Positions 25,354 to 33,977 of a stretch of DNA of 64,000 nt are shown piece after piece. The notes below the pieces were generated by a model, which was not told the DNA's origin, made no database searches, and worked only from the letters and a program-made list of their open reading frames with translations. This stretch comes from Flammeovirga pacifica (GTDB lineage Bacteria > Bacteroidota > Bacteroidia > Cytophagales > Flammeovirgaceae): the NCBI RefSeq assembly GCF_000807855.2, contig NZ_JRYR02000001.1, positions 642,462-706,461 of the forward strand, written 5' to 3'. The translations under genes and the position numbers were made by a program. Position 1 is the first letter of the stretch, and each line of letters starts with the position of its first letter.

Positions 25354-26823
25354 CTATATTGCTTTTGAAGTATTATTTCGGGTGTGTAAAACTAAAATAC
25401 GATTTTTTTCTTTTTGTACCTCCTCTGTTTTACGGTGTGAATAGATTTTTAAACGAGCGGCTTTCCCTCTTTCTTTTAAATTGATAATTGGGTCAGGATA
25501 ATTAATTGATTCAATCCCATTAAAAGCCAAATCTAAACGGGTCATAGTCCAAGGTTCGTGGATATAACGTTTAGGAATGTCATTTAATTCAGGAACCCAC
25601 TTTTTAATGAATTCCCCTTCGGGATCGTGATCTATAGATTGTTTAACAGGATTGTAGATTCTAACAGTATTGACTCCTGTGGTTCCCGCTTGCATCTGGA
25701 ATTGAGTATAATGAATACCCGGTTCATAATCTAAGAAAAGGTTGGCTAAATGAAATACGCCTCTTCTCCAATCTTGATCCAAATGATGACAAAGGAAACT
25801 CACTAACATAGCTCTCATTCTGAAATTAATCCATCCTGTAGCTATTAAACAACGCATGCTAGCATCTATGAGTGGGAAACCAGTTTGACCTGTTTTCCAT
25901 GCTTCAAGAAATTTATTATTATTACTGTAATGTAAGCCTTCGAAACCTTGATTAACACATTGGTATTCGTACTCACTTTCTGATTCAAATTTTTGTATAA
26001 AATGACAATGCCATTTTAATCTTGTCAAAATACCGCTAAATGCTCGACCATAAATTGCTTTATTAGGGTGATTATTAACGAATTGATAAGTTTGTTTAAT
26101 ACTTATATTCCCCCAAGATAAATAGGGAGAGATTCTCCCACAGCTTTTTCTGCTTGCTAAAGGTTTAGAAATGAACTTATGATAATTCTTGCCTCTATCC
26201 TGAGCAAATGATTTTAAATACTTCCAAGCATTATCTTCTCCTGCAGGCTGTAAATTTCTATTATACTTTTCTAAAGAATGTTTTATTGAGGATGGTAAAA
26301 GAAAAGGGTGTTGTAAATTTGAGGTATTTGATGGTGAAAAGACGTTTTTGATGATAGGGGAGTTCATTGTTATTTTCCATGCTTCATCCCAGCCCATTCT
26401 ATTGTTTATTCCTCTTATAACTCCATCTCTTTGGTATTCTTTCCATTCAATATTTCTCTCATGAAATAACTTTTTTATTTTCTTATCTCTAGTATAAGTA
26501 ATATCAATTCCACTTTCTTGATAAGAAAATACAGTATTAATATCGTATTGTTCTGTGAAATACGAAAAGGCTTCGTAGGCCTCGGCGTATAAAATTTCTA
26601 CTTTTCTATTATAAATTGATAAGCAATCATTCATTTTTAAAATAGAATGATATACGAATTGTAAATGTCTCTGTGATGTATCTTTGTAGGATGTAATGGA
26701 AGGTTCGATTAGATAAATAATGATATAGGGCAAATCGGATTTTTCAGCTTCAAATAAAGCCTTGTGATCTTGGGTTCTTAAATCTCTTTTAATCCATACA
26801 ATATTTAGTTTTTCATTATTCAT
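25354..26823 (-). CDS. Deoxyribodipyrimidine photolyase/cryptochrome family protein
   Basis: 489 residues. The N-terminal photolyase domain begins NIVWIKRDLRTQDH, followed by strands of the antenna-binding fold. The FAD domain has GRISPYLSWGNIS, TGFPLIDASMRCL, GWINFRMRAMLVSFL, HHLDQDWRRGVFHLA and RIYNPVKQS. Where most class I photolyases have an N-x-GGWQW-type stretch, this protein reads DYEPGIHYTQFQMQAGTTG, so it belongs to a distinct subgroup. Likely role: light-driven repair of cyclobutane dimers. It sits between a DUF2805 gene and a PhrB-like gene in one operon, with 12 bases before and none after. Confidence 0.88.
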   Translation of the reverse strand: MNNEKLNIVWIKRDLRTQDHKALFEAEKSDLPYIIIYLIEPSITSYKDTSQRHLQFVYHSILKMNDCLSIYNRKVEILYAEAYEAFSYFTEQYDINTVFSYQESGIDITYTRDKKIKKLFHERNIEWKEYQRDGVIRGINNRMGWDEAWKITMNSPIIKNVFSPSNTSNLQHPFLLPSSIKHSLEKYNRNLQPAGEDNAWKYLKSFAQDRGKNYHKFISKPLASRKSCGRISPYLSWGNISIKQTYQFVNNHPNKAIYGRAFSGILTRLKWHCHFIQKFESESEYEYQCVNQGFEGLHYSNNNKFLEAWKTGQTGFPLIDASMRCLIATGWINFRMRAMLVSFLCHHLDQDWRRGVFHLANLFLDYEPGIHYTQFQMQAGTTGVNTVRIYNPVKQSIDHDPEGEFIKKWVPELNDIPKRYIHEPWTMTRLDLAFNGIESINYPDPIINLKERGKAARLKIYSHRKTEEVQKEKNRILVLHTRNNTSKAI

Positions 26824-26835
26824 AATTGAGAAGAG

Positions 26836-27117
26836 TTAGCGTTTACTTAATTTATTGAATGTAATGAGCCTTTGATGGTTCGATTTAAATTTTTTCATTT
26901 CACTTGAACGTTTTTTCAAGTGTTTACTGCTTTTACCTGAATTCACTCTTTTCCTCCACAAAATGTAGCTTCTTCTCTTGAGTGTTTTCATCATTATGTC
27001 TTTGACCTCTGATTCTGATAGACCAAATTGGTACTTGATTGCGGAAAAAGGAGTTTTGTCTTCCCATGCCATTTGAATGATTCTATCAGTATCTTCAGAG
27101 TTCAATATTTTTTCCAT
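26836..27117 (-). CDS. DUF2805 (TIGR03643) family protein
   Basis: 93 residues, basic. The N-terminal part IIQMAWEDKTPFSAIKYQFG and LSESEVKDIM reads as the DUF2805 family, with a helix-turn-helix-like pattern, and the C-terminal half is a Lys/Arg-rich tail. Family members are found next to cryptochrome/photolyase genes in many bacteria, and here it heads the photolyase operon. Possible roles are DNA binding or regulation of the operon, but none is proven. Stop to next start is 12 bases. Confidence 0.8.
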   Translation of the reverse strand: MEKILNSEDTDRIIQMAWEDKTPFSAIKYQFGLSESEVKDIMMKTLKRRSYILWRKRVNSGKSSKHLKKRSSEMKKFKSNHQRLITFNKLSKR

Positions 27118-27173
27118 AATAACTAAACTTAAAATCTTATATTTTGTTTAACGTTTTAATAAAAAAATTAAAC

Positions 27174-27205
27174 AAAAAAAGAGCAAGTAATTTTACTTGC
27201 TCTTT
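27174..27205 (-). terminator. Intrinsic terminator after ackA
   Basis: Stem gagcaagtaa (27181-27190) with ttacttgctc (27193-27202), extended by A/T pairs. On the minus strand it runs into seven T (27180-27174). Confidence 0.9.
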
Positions 27206-27228
27206 CTGATATATATAATAGGAATTGA

Positions 27229-28437
27229 TTAGTTCAAAACTGCCAATGTTTGTTGTGCAATTTCTAACTCTTCGTTAGTTGGAACAATCAATACTTTTAC
27301 TTTAGAAGTTGGAGTTGAAATTTCTTCAATATCAGATGCTCTTAAGTTGTTATTCTTTTCTGCATCTAATTCAATTCCTAAACCTTCAAGCTCAATAGAA
27401 GCATAATGGCGAATACCATGATCATTTTCACCAACACCAGCAGTGAAACAAATAGCATCAGCACCATTAAGAGCAGCCATGTAAGCTCCAATATATTTTT
27501 TAATACGGTAAGTGTACATATGAGTAGCAAGAATGGCTACTTCATCACCTTTGGCAAAACGATCTTCAATATCTCTCATATCAGAATCGCCAGTTACACC
27601 TAACATACCTGATTTTTTATTTAATAGATCATATACCTCATCAGATTTCATATTTAATTTATCCATTAAATAGAAAACAACAGCAGGATCAATATCACCA
27701 GAACGAGTACCCATCATCAATCCATCAAGAGGAGAGAAGCCCATAGATGTATCGATACATTCGCCATTTCTAACTGCAGACATTGAACATCCGTTACCTA
27801 AATGAACAGTAATGATTTTAGAATCTTTGTCTTGAAGTCCTAAATGATCAATAGCTGCTTTTGAAACATATTTATGTGACGTACCATGCATACCATAAAC
27901 ACGTACACCATGTTGTTCATATAACTCTGTTGGTACAGCATAACGGAATGCTTTACCAGGCATAGTTTGATGAAAAGCAGTATCAAATACAGCAACTTGA
28001 GTAGCTTTTGTGAAAATTGCTTTACAATCTTCAATTCCTTGTAAATTGGCAGGGTTGTGAAGCGGAGCTAATTGAAAACATTCTTTAATTTTAGCTTCAA
28101 CTTCTTCAGTAATTACCATAGTATCACTAAAGAATTCACCACCATGAACAACACGGTGTCCTACAGCTTGAATGTCATCAGTATTCTGGATTACTCCGTT
28201 GTCTGCATCTGTTAATAAAGCAACTACCTCAGTTAAACCAATGTTGTGGTTAGGAATAGGTAATTCTTTTTTTGTTTTAGTAGCATTACCTTCTTTATCG
28301 AAAGTTTTATGAGTAATGATTCCATTTTCAAGACCGATTCTTTCAACGATACCTGAACACAATACTTGCGTACCATCCATCTCAAACAATTGATATTTCA
28401 GAGATGAACTACCTGCATTAATTACAAGGATTTTCAT
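27229..28437 (-). CDS. ackA: Acetate kinase (pta-linked copy)
   Basis: 402 residues with family signatures NAGSSSLKYQLF, VGHRVVHGGEFF, VAVFDTAFHQTMP, VYGMHGTSHKYVS and TAGVGEN. It lies downstream of pta on the same strand, the standard Pta-AckA arrangement for making acetate and ATP from acetyl-CoA or running in reverse for acetate use. About 120 bases separate it from pta and hold a terminator-like hairpin, so expression of the two genes may not be equal. A divergent second copy lies at 1682-2875. Confidence 0.96.
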   Translation of the reverse strand: MKILVINAGSSSLKYQLFEMDGTQVLCSGIVERIGLENGIITHKTFDKEGNATKTKKELPIPNHNIGLTEVVALLTDADNGVIQNTDDIQAVGHRVVHGGEFFSDTMVITEEVEAKIKECFQLAPLHNPANLQGIEDCKAIFTKATQVAVFDTAFHQTMPGKAFRYAVPTELYEQHGVRVYGMHGTSHKYVSKAAIDHLGLQDKDSKIITVHLGNGCSMSAVRNGECIDTSMGFSPLDGLMMGTRSGDIDPAVVFYLMDKLNMKSDEVYDLLNKKSGMLGVTGDSDMRDIEDRFAKGDEVAILATHMYTYRIKKYIGAYMAALNGADAICFTAGVGENDHGIRHYASIELEGLGIELDAEKNNNLRASDIEEISTPTSKVKVLIVPTNEELEIAQQTLAVLN

Positions 28438-28480
28438 TTTTATATGAATATTTATAAATGATATTTCAGCAAAAATAAGA

Positions 28481-28513
28481 AAGATTACCCCTTACTACGT
28501 AAGAGGTAATCTT
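28481..28513 (-). terminator. Terminator-like hairpin between pta and ackA
   Basis: Arms 28481-28495 and 28499-28513 pair over 15 positions with one mismatch around a 3-nt loop. On the minus strand a T-rich, interrupted tail (TTTCTTATTTTT) follows. It could be a partial terminator after pta. Confidence 0.6.
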
Positions 28514-28560
28514 AATATATTTGAAGTAAATCTAAGATTTACTATAAATTCAACCAACAA

Positions 28561-30654
28561 TTAAGCTTGATTTCCTTGAATTGCAGTAATAATAACTGTA
28601 TTCAAGATGTCCTCAACTAAACAACCTCTAGAAAGATCATTTACAGGTTTATTTAAACCTTGAAGAACTGGGCCAATTGCAATTGCACCTGTTTCTCTTT
28701 GAACGGCTTTGTAAGTGTTGTTACCTGTATTCAAATCAGGGAACACAAGAACATTAGCTTGACCTGCTACCTCAGAACCTGGCATTTTTTGAGCACCTAC
28801 TGTTGGATCTACAGCCGCATCGTATTGGATAGGGCCTTCGATTTTAAGATCAGGACGCTTTTCTTTTGCAATTTCTGTTGCTTTTCTTACTTTTTCAACT
28901 TGCTCACCCGATCCTGATGAACCAGAAGAGTAAGATAACATGGCGATTTTTGGTTCAATACCAAAAGCAATTGCAGTCTCTGCTGAAGAAATTGCAATTT
29001 CTGCCAATTGTTCAGAATTAGGGTTAGGGTTTACAGCACAGTCACCATAAACTAAAACACGATCAGGTAAACTCATAAAGAATACTGATGATACTACTGA
29101 AGTACCTGGTTTAGTTTTGATCACCTGAAGTGCAGGACGGATAGTAGCTGCAGTAGTGTGAACTGCTCCAGATACCATACCATTAGCATCACCCATTTGT
29201 ACCATCATAGTACCGAAGTAAGAAACATCAGACATTGCATCAGTTGCCATATCTAAGTTCATTCCTTTATGTTTTCTTAATTCATATAAAGTATTTACAT
29301 ACTCACTGAACTTAACATATTCAACAGGATTGATAATCTCAATTTTATCAAAATCGATAGTGATAGCATTTTTTCTAGCTACATCTATGATTTCTTCTTT
29401 ATTACCTAAAAGGATAATATCAACAATATCTTGAGAAGCTAAAATAGCTGATGCCTCAAGTACTCTGTGATCATTACCTTCTGGTAAAACAATTCTAGCC
29501 TTTTTCTGACGTGCTCTTTCTGTAAGAGTGTATTGGAACATCTTAGGAGTCATTCCCTTCACTTTTACTTGAGCAAGTAATTCAGAAAGGATTTTCGAGT
29601 CAACGTGTTTATCAAATAATTCTTTTGCATAAGAAATTCTTGATAAATCATTTGCTCTCATAGAAGCATGTACTTCGTTGGCAAAATTTGCAGTCAAGTA
29701 AGTGTTCTCTGGTACAGATAGGATAGGGAACATATCTTGCATACCTTCAATCAAGTGCTTAATAGAATCATCAGGTTCTAAACCTGTTGTTAAAAGCATA
29801 CCTGAAATGTTAGGGTAAGACTGTGCTTTGTGTGCTGAGATAGTACCTAAAACAACATCACCTCTATCACCAGGAGTAATTACCAAAGAGTTTTCTTTGA
29901 TTTTAGGTAAGAAGTTTTGCATTTGCATTGCTGCAATTGTGATATTATCCACAAGTACATCTAGGTTTTTCTCACCATAAAGTACTTTTGCATTCGTATG
30001 TTCTACAATATCTCTTACTGTAGGGCTAGACATTCTATCATCAGCAGGGATTGTTGTAAGTAACATTTTATTCCCTTTGAACTGTTTCGCCAATTCTGTG
30101 TCAAGATCAGTAATGATATCAGTATTGACACGGTTAACAATTGATCCAATGACGTCACAATCGTTAGAAGCAAAATCATCAATTGCAACTCTTAATGCAT
30201 CAATACAATCATCAATTGATTTATTGTGTGCATTAGTAAGAATAAGTACAGGAGATGCTAAGTTTTTAGCAAATTCAATATTTAAACTATGCTCTAATGT
30301 GATACTGTTTTTGTAATCAGAACTTTCGATAAGGATAAAATCGAAACGCTCTTCAAGACGTTTATATTTAGAGATCACAATCTCTAACATTTCATCTTTT
30401 TTACCTTGAGAAATTAATTCGTTAGCTTTTTTTAATGTAAGCCCGTAAGCTTCATCATAATTAAGGTCTAATCCGAAATGATCAATAACTAATGAAATAT
30501 GTTCATCTTCTTTTCCAGAATTATAATCTCCAATCACAGGTTTGAAAAAACCTACTTTTGAACTTTTACGAAGGGAATTTTCTAAAATTCCTAACGCAAC
30601 TAATGCTTTGCCACTATTTGGCTCTGCAGTACTGATGTAAATCGAATTCGTCAT
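28561..30654 (-). CDS. pta: Phosphate acetyltransferase (long form with N-terminal BioD/DRTGG region)
   Basis: 697 residues from the ATG at 30654. Upstream in-frame codons to 30720 give an unrelated extension, while the family start is TNSIYISTAEPNSGKALVAL. The N-terminal half is a BioD-like P-loop domain plus a DRTGG domain (about 215-325). The C-terminal half (about 370-695) is the PTA_PTB catalytic domain with RIVLPEGNDHRVLEAS, MVSGAVHTTAATIRPAL and SYSSGSSGSGEQV. It converts acetyl-CoA and phosphate to acetyl phosphate. It partners with the downstream ackA. The long form is the E. coli type, where the N-domain affects allostery. Confidence 0.95.
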   Translation of the reverse strand: MTNSIYISTAEPNSGKALVALGILENSLRKSSKVGFFKPVIGDYNSGKEDEHISLVIDHFGLDLNYDEAYGLTLKKANELISQGKKDEMLEIVISKYKRLEERFDFILIESSDYKNSITLEHSLNIEFAKNLASPVLILTNAHNKSIDDCIDALRVAIDDFASNDCDVIGSIVNRVNTDIITDLDTELAKQFKGNKMLLTTIPADDRMSSPTVRDIVEHTNAKVLYGEKNLDVLVDNITIAAMQMQNFLPKIKENSLVITPGDRGDVVLGTISAHKAQSYPNISGMLLTTGLEPDDSIKHLIEGMQDMFPILSVPENTYLTANFANEVHASMRANDLSRISYAKELFDKHVDSKILSELLAQVKVKGMTPKMFQYTLTERARQKKARIVLPEGNDHRVLEASAILASQDIVDIILLGNKEEIIDVARKNAITIDFDKIEIINPVEYVKFSEYVNTLYELRKHKGMNLDMATDAMSDVSYFGTMMVQMGDANGMVSGAVHTTAATIRPALQVIKTKPGTSVVSSVFFMSLPDRVLVYGDCAVNPNPNSEQLAEIAISSAETAIAFGIEPKIAMLSYSSGSSGSGEQVEKVRKATEIAKEKRPDLKIEGPIQYDAAVDPTVGAQKMPGSEVAGQANVLVFPDLNTGNNTYKAVQRETGAIAIGPVLQGLNKPVNDLSRGCLVEDILNTVIITAIQGNQA

Positions 30655-30706
30655 CTTATTTATTACGAGATTGTTGTTTGTATATGTGGTTAGTATGCGG
30701 TTAATA

Positions 30707-31087
30707 TTACTTAACAGCAATACATGAGATTTCTATGCCTACATCTTTTGGCAAACGTGCTACCTGAACAGTTTCTCTTGCAGGAGCAGTTGCTTCCTCA
30801 AAATAGGTAGCATATACGTTGTTAATACTTACGAAATCGTTCATATCTCGTACGAAAATGCTGCATTTAACAACGTTACTGTAGTCCATTCCTGCTGCTT
30901 CAAGAACATAGCCTAGGTTTTTCATTACCTGATGTGTTTCATTTTCGATACCATCAGACACAAAATTACCTGTAGATTGATCAATTGCAATTTGACCAGA
31001 AACGTAAAGAGTATCGTTGTTTAGGATTGCTTGTGAGTAAGGGCCCAATGGTGATGGAGCTAACTTACTAAAGATTACTTTTTTCAT
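30707..31087 (-). CDS. RidA family enamine/imine deaminase
   Basis: 126 residues from the ATG at 31087. Family sequence starts there (KKVIFSKLAPSPLGPYSQA), and a more upstream in-frame start at 31150 adds unrelated residues. Further signatures are LYVSGQIAID, VVKCSIFVRDMNDF and APARETVQVARLPKDVGIEISCIA with the conserved Arg. RidA proteins hydrolyse reactive 2-aminoacrylate made by PLP enzymes. It lies between the Hpt gene and pta on the same strand. Confidence 0.93.
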   Translation of the reverse strand: MKKVIFSKLAPSPLGPYSQAILNNDTLYVSGQIAIDQSTGNFVSDGIENETHQVMKNLGYVLEAAGMDYSNVVKCSIFVRDMNDFVSINNVYATYFEEATAPARETVQVARLPKDVGIEISCIAVK

Positions 31088-31173
31088 GAGAGTTTGATAA
31101 TATTCAGATATAATTTTGTTACAAAAATATATACTAAAATCAGCTCTCATAGTGACACATGTCAGTTTTCACA

Positions 31174-31536
31174 TTAATTATGTAAAAATTGTTGAATTTG
31201 GTCTTTAAGAATACTACTACTTGTCAAAAACGTATTAATAATTTCGATATAACCCTTTTCATCGAAATCGTCCAATAGATAATCTTTTTCAAGATGTAAG
31301 ATTACATCAGATAAAGAACTAACTCCTAATATTTGAAATGATGGTTTTAATCTATGTGCCACTTTTGCTATTGTAGACCAATCATTATAACTTTTTGCTT
31401 CGTTGATCTCCTCCATGCCCTCATTGAGATTTGTAAGGAAAGAATCTATCATTTTTGTTACAAAACTATCGTCACCTCTAGAAAGTGCCTGTAATTGTGT
31501 TAAATCGTACATTTTTGGGTTCTGAACAGTACTCAT
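31174..31536 (-). CDS. Stand-alone Hpt (histidine phosphotransfer) protein
   Basis: 120 residues, all helical, with the Hpt motif VAHRLKPSFQILG giving His61 as the phospho-accepting residue. Such proteins relay phosphate between hybrid histidine kinases and response regulators. It lies 21 bases downstream of a sigma-54 activator gene, which suggests a linked signalling unit. The neighbouring regulator's receiver-like domain looks degenerate, so the actual receiver partner may be elsewhere. Confidence 0.85.
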   Translation of the reverse strand: MSTVQNPKMYDLTQLQALSRGDDSFVTKMIDSFLTNLNEGMEEINEAKSYNDWSTIAKVAHRLKPSFQILGVSSLSDVILHLEKDYLLDDFDEKGYIEIINTFLTSSSILKDQIQQFLHN

Positions 31537-31557
31537 GGGCTATATTATAAATTTAAA

Positions 31558-32838
31558 TTATCTGCTAATCTTGCCATCTTTGATCAATTGGTAAATCTTT
31601 GACTTACTAATGTTCAGGATGTCTTTTACATAATTTACTCTACCTTTGTATTTTTTCAAAAAATATTCAATTATTTCGATGTTATATTCTTCAAGAGTTC
31701 GTTCTTTTTCAAGAAGGTCTTTCTTAAATTCAACTTTTTCTAACAATATGTCTACTCCTCTAATTTCATTTTCATCTGCTAAAGTGATAGCTAATTCAAT
31801 CAAAGCTCTTAATTGTCTAATATTCCCAGGAAAAGAATAATCTTCCAATTTTTGTTTGGCTTCATTGGTTAATGATTTCTGAGGTATATTTGAATTTTTT
31901 GATATGTAGTTCTCAATAAAGAATTGACTAAGAGGAATGATATCCTCTTTTCTTTCTCGTAATGGGGGTAATTCAATGGGTAGGCCTAATAAACGATAAT
32001 ATAAATCTTCTCTAAATTTACCTTCACTGACCTCATTTAATAGATTTTTATGAGTAGCTGTAATCAAACGTACATTAATTGGAATAACTTCATTGCTACC
32101 AATTCGAGTTATTTCTCTTTCTTGTAATACTCTTAATAATTTTGATTGTAAGTCAAGAGGAAGTTCACCGATTTCGTCTAAAAATAAAGTACCCCCTTCA
32201 GCTTCTTCAAATTTTCCTTCTCTTCTTTTTGTAGCACCCGTGAAAGCTCCTTCTTCATAACCAAATAATTCAGACTCTATAAGTTCATTAGGTATAGAAG
32301 CAACGTTAATAGCCACAAACTTCCTGAGTTTTCTCGGTGAATTTTGATGTACTGCTTGTGCAATCAGTTCTTTACCAGTACCTGTTTCACCAACAATATT
32401 TACATTGATGATGGTTTTAATTGCTTTCTCCATTACATCAAATACCTTTTTCATCGCTTCAGATTTCCCTTTGATAAGGTATGAATAATCGGTGGGTAGT
32501 GAAGACGTAGAAGTAGCTTGATATTTTACTAGAGATTTTAAAATATTGATTTCTAACTGATCATCATTTAATAAAAAGGAAGAAAAACCAAAAGCCTTTG
32601 TTTTCTTAAAGTAGGAATAGCTATCTATTGATGATATTAAGTAGGAGTCAATGGTATTGATATCAATAGATGAATAATTAATTAATTCGTCATCTACGAA
32701 GATAACATCAAGATGTTGATCATTTTTTTGAAATTTTTCTTCAGAATCAAAATGAATCAAGTGATGATGATCCATGATTTGAGGCTGAATAAAACAACTT
32801 AATACAGTGTCGTTACTAGTAATTATACCGATTCTCAT
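31558..32838 (-). CDS. Sigma-54-dependent transcription activator with degenerate receiver-like N-domain
   Basis: 426 residues. Residues 1-105 look like a receiver fold (VIFVDDEL with Asp49/50, and GFSSFLLND where the conserved Lys-Pro would be). The motif lysine is missing, so phosphorylation is doubtful. The AAA+ domain follows: GETGTGKE (150-157), GAFTGA (197-202, the sigma-54 contact loop), GGTLFLDEIGELP and RLITATHKNL. The C-terminal helix-turn-helix contains VKDILNISKSKIYQLIKDG. It is a DNA-binding activator of RpoN promoters. The gene starts only 5 bases after the T-run of the preceding gene's terminator, so its promoter must lie inside that gene or its tail. Confidence 0.9.
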   Translation of the reverse strand: MRIGIITSNDTVLSCFIQPQIMDHHHLIHFDSEEKFQKNDQHLDVIFVDDELINYSSIDINTIDSYLISSIDSYSYFKKTKAFGFSSFLLNDDQLEINILKSLVKYQATSTSSLPTDYSYLIKGKSEAMKKVFDVMEKAIKTIINVNIVGETGTGKELIAQAVHQNSPRKLRKFVAINVASIPNELIESELFGYEEGAFTGATKRREGKFEEAEGGTLFLDEIGELPLDLQSKLLRVLQEREITRIGSNEVIPINVRLITATHKNLLNEVSEGKFREDLYYRLLGLPIELPPLRERKEDIIPLSQFFIENYISKNSNIPQKSLTNEAKQKLEDYSFPGNIRQLRALIELAITLADENEIRGVDILLEKVEFKKDLLEKERTLEEYNIEIIEYFLKKYKGRVNYVKDILNISKSKIYQLIKDGKISR

Positions 32839-32842
32839 ATTG

Positions 32843-32875
32843 AAAAAAAAAGGAGTACTTCAAAAGTACTCCTTT
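32843..32875 (-). terminator. Intrinsic terminator after the carbonic anhydrase gene, abutting the next start codon
   Basis: A perfect 12-bp stem (32849-32860 with 32864-32875), 3-nt loop, then nine T on the minus strand (32851-32843). The ATG of the sigma-54 activator is at 32838. Confidence 0.93.
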
Positions 32876-32896
32876 CTTTACTGTATTAAAAACAGT

Positions 32897-33688
32897 TTAT
32901 AATTTTTTAGCCGTAACCATCAAATCTTCTTTTTCGACATGACGACCTTTTAAAGCTTGGATATGTCTAGCATTGTTTCCTTCAATTTTATTCAACAACT
33001 GAATTTGTTCTTCAGAAGCTTCAAAAATGATTTGATTAATATGCCAAGAAACTGTTTCAGTGTATGGAGCAGTAGTTAATGATCCACTATAGTGATAATA
33101 ATGTTTCATTTCTTCACAACCATATTTACCAAATAGATCTTCTAAGTTAACCTCATAATCAGCAACTGTTGCAATACCATGCTTATCTCCAGGAATCTTA
33201 TTTAAAAATTCATTGATGAATGGGTTTTCTTTACCCATTTTAAATAGGATACCTATTACTAAGTAATGAGGTTTATCAGAATGCTCATTGGCTAAAACAT
33301 TTACCATGTGCATTTCCATAGGATAAGTAATGCCATCAATTTGGTGTTCTGATGGTGTATGAAAGTGCAACTGATTAAAATTGTACTTTACTTCATCAAA
33401 AACAAGTTGTGATGTAGAATCAAAATCAAGTTGAACTGTATGCCCTTTATTTTCTACAGCATTACAGTGTGCCTCAATATTTAATTTAGAATTTACAACT
33501 CCATCTACCTTATCAGTTAAGATATTAATTGGAGATTGAATGTCGCCAAATTCTGAATCAGGAACAGCATACTCATGTAGTATTTCATTAGATGCTACAT
33601 GGTCGTTGTTTATGTTTTTAGTTTCAGGACTACACGCACAAAATAGTAATCCAATTATGCAAAGTTTGAAATAAGAAAGTTTCATCAT
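32897..33688 (-). CDS. Alpha-class carbonic anhydrase, lipoprotein
   Basis: 263 residues. The signal peptide ends in a lipobox-like CIIGLLFCAC (Cys19 most likely lipidated). The alpha-CA fold is marked by QSPINIL (51-57), NKGHTVQLDF with the proton-shuttle-like His83, QLHFHTPSEH (zinc His108, His110) and MEMHMVN (His127), then YYHYSGSLTTAPYTETVSW. It interconverts CO2 and bicarbonate outside the cytoplasm. The usual N-terminal W-Y-x-G-x-x-GP-x-x-W stretch is missing: the sequence passes directly from a linker to QSPINI. The zinc site is complete, so it should be active. Confidence 0.92.
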   Translation of the reverse strand: MMKLSYFKLCIIGLLFCACSPETKNINNDHVASNEILHEYAVPDSEFGDIQSPINILTDKVDGVVNSKLNIEAHCNAVENKGHTVQLDFDSTSQLVFDEVKYNFNQLHFHTPSEHQIDGITYPMEMHMVNVLANEHSDKPHYLVIGILFKMGKENPFINEFLNKIPGDKHGIATVADYEVNLEDLFGKYGCEEMKHYYHYSGSLTTAPYTETVSWHINQIIFEASEEQIQLLNKIEGNNARHIQALKGRHVEKEDLMVTAKKL

Positions 33689-33705
33689 AACGAGCGGATA
33701 ATTGT

Positions 33706-33746
33706 ACCTTGTTATTAATAAGAAATTTGAATACTCTTAACAAGGT
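33706..33746 (-). promoter_or_regulatory. Inverted repeat in the carbonic anhydrase leader
   Basis: ACCTTGTTA (33706-33714) and TAACAAGGT (33738-33746) are perfect complements 23 bases apart, extendable by two more pairs. Located between the proposed promoter and the ATG, it may form an RNA hairpin or bind a dimeric regulator. Confidence 0.4.
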
Positions 33747-33792
33747 GCAAGTATATAATTTATTAAATAGTCATCAAGTGATTGTTAATGGT

Positions 33793-33824
33793 CAAATTTA
33801 ATAATTTTCATCATCAAATATCAA
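33793..33824 (-). promoter_or_regulatory. Bacteroidota-type promoter of the carbonic anhydrase gene
   Basis: On the minus strand TTG (33824-33822) lies 21 bases before TAAATTTG (33800-33793), an exact fit to the consensus. It gives a leader of roughly 100 bases. Confidence 0.6.
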
Positions 33825-33977
33825 AAAATGGGGAAAGTTATTAGTTAATTGTTTTAAATATAACACCATGTGTTATTTAGGTATTTATTGTTTGAATTTT
33901 TCTTAACAAAAGCATCGATATCCATCTTTGTAACGTATTAAATTAAACACAAATTAAGTTTATCAAAAAATAGTGCG

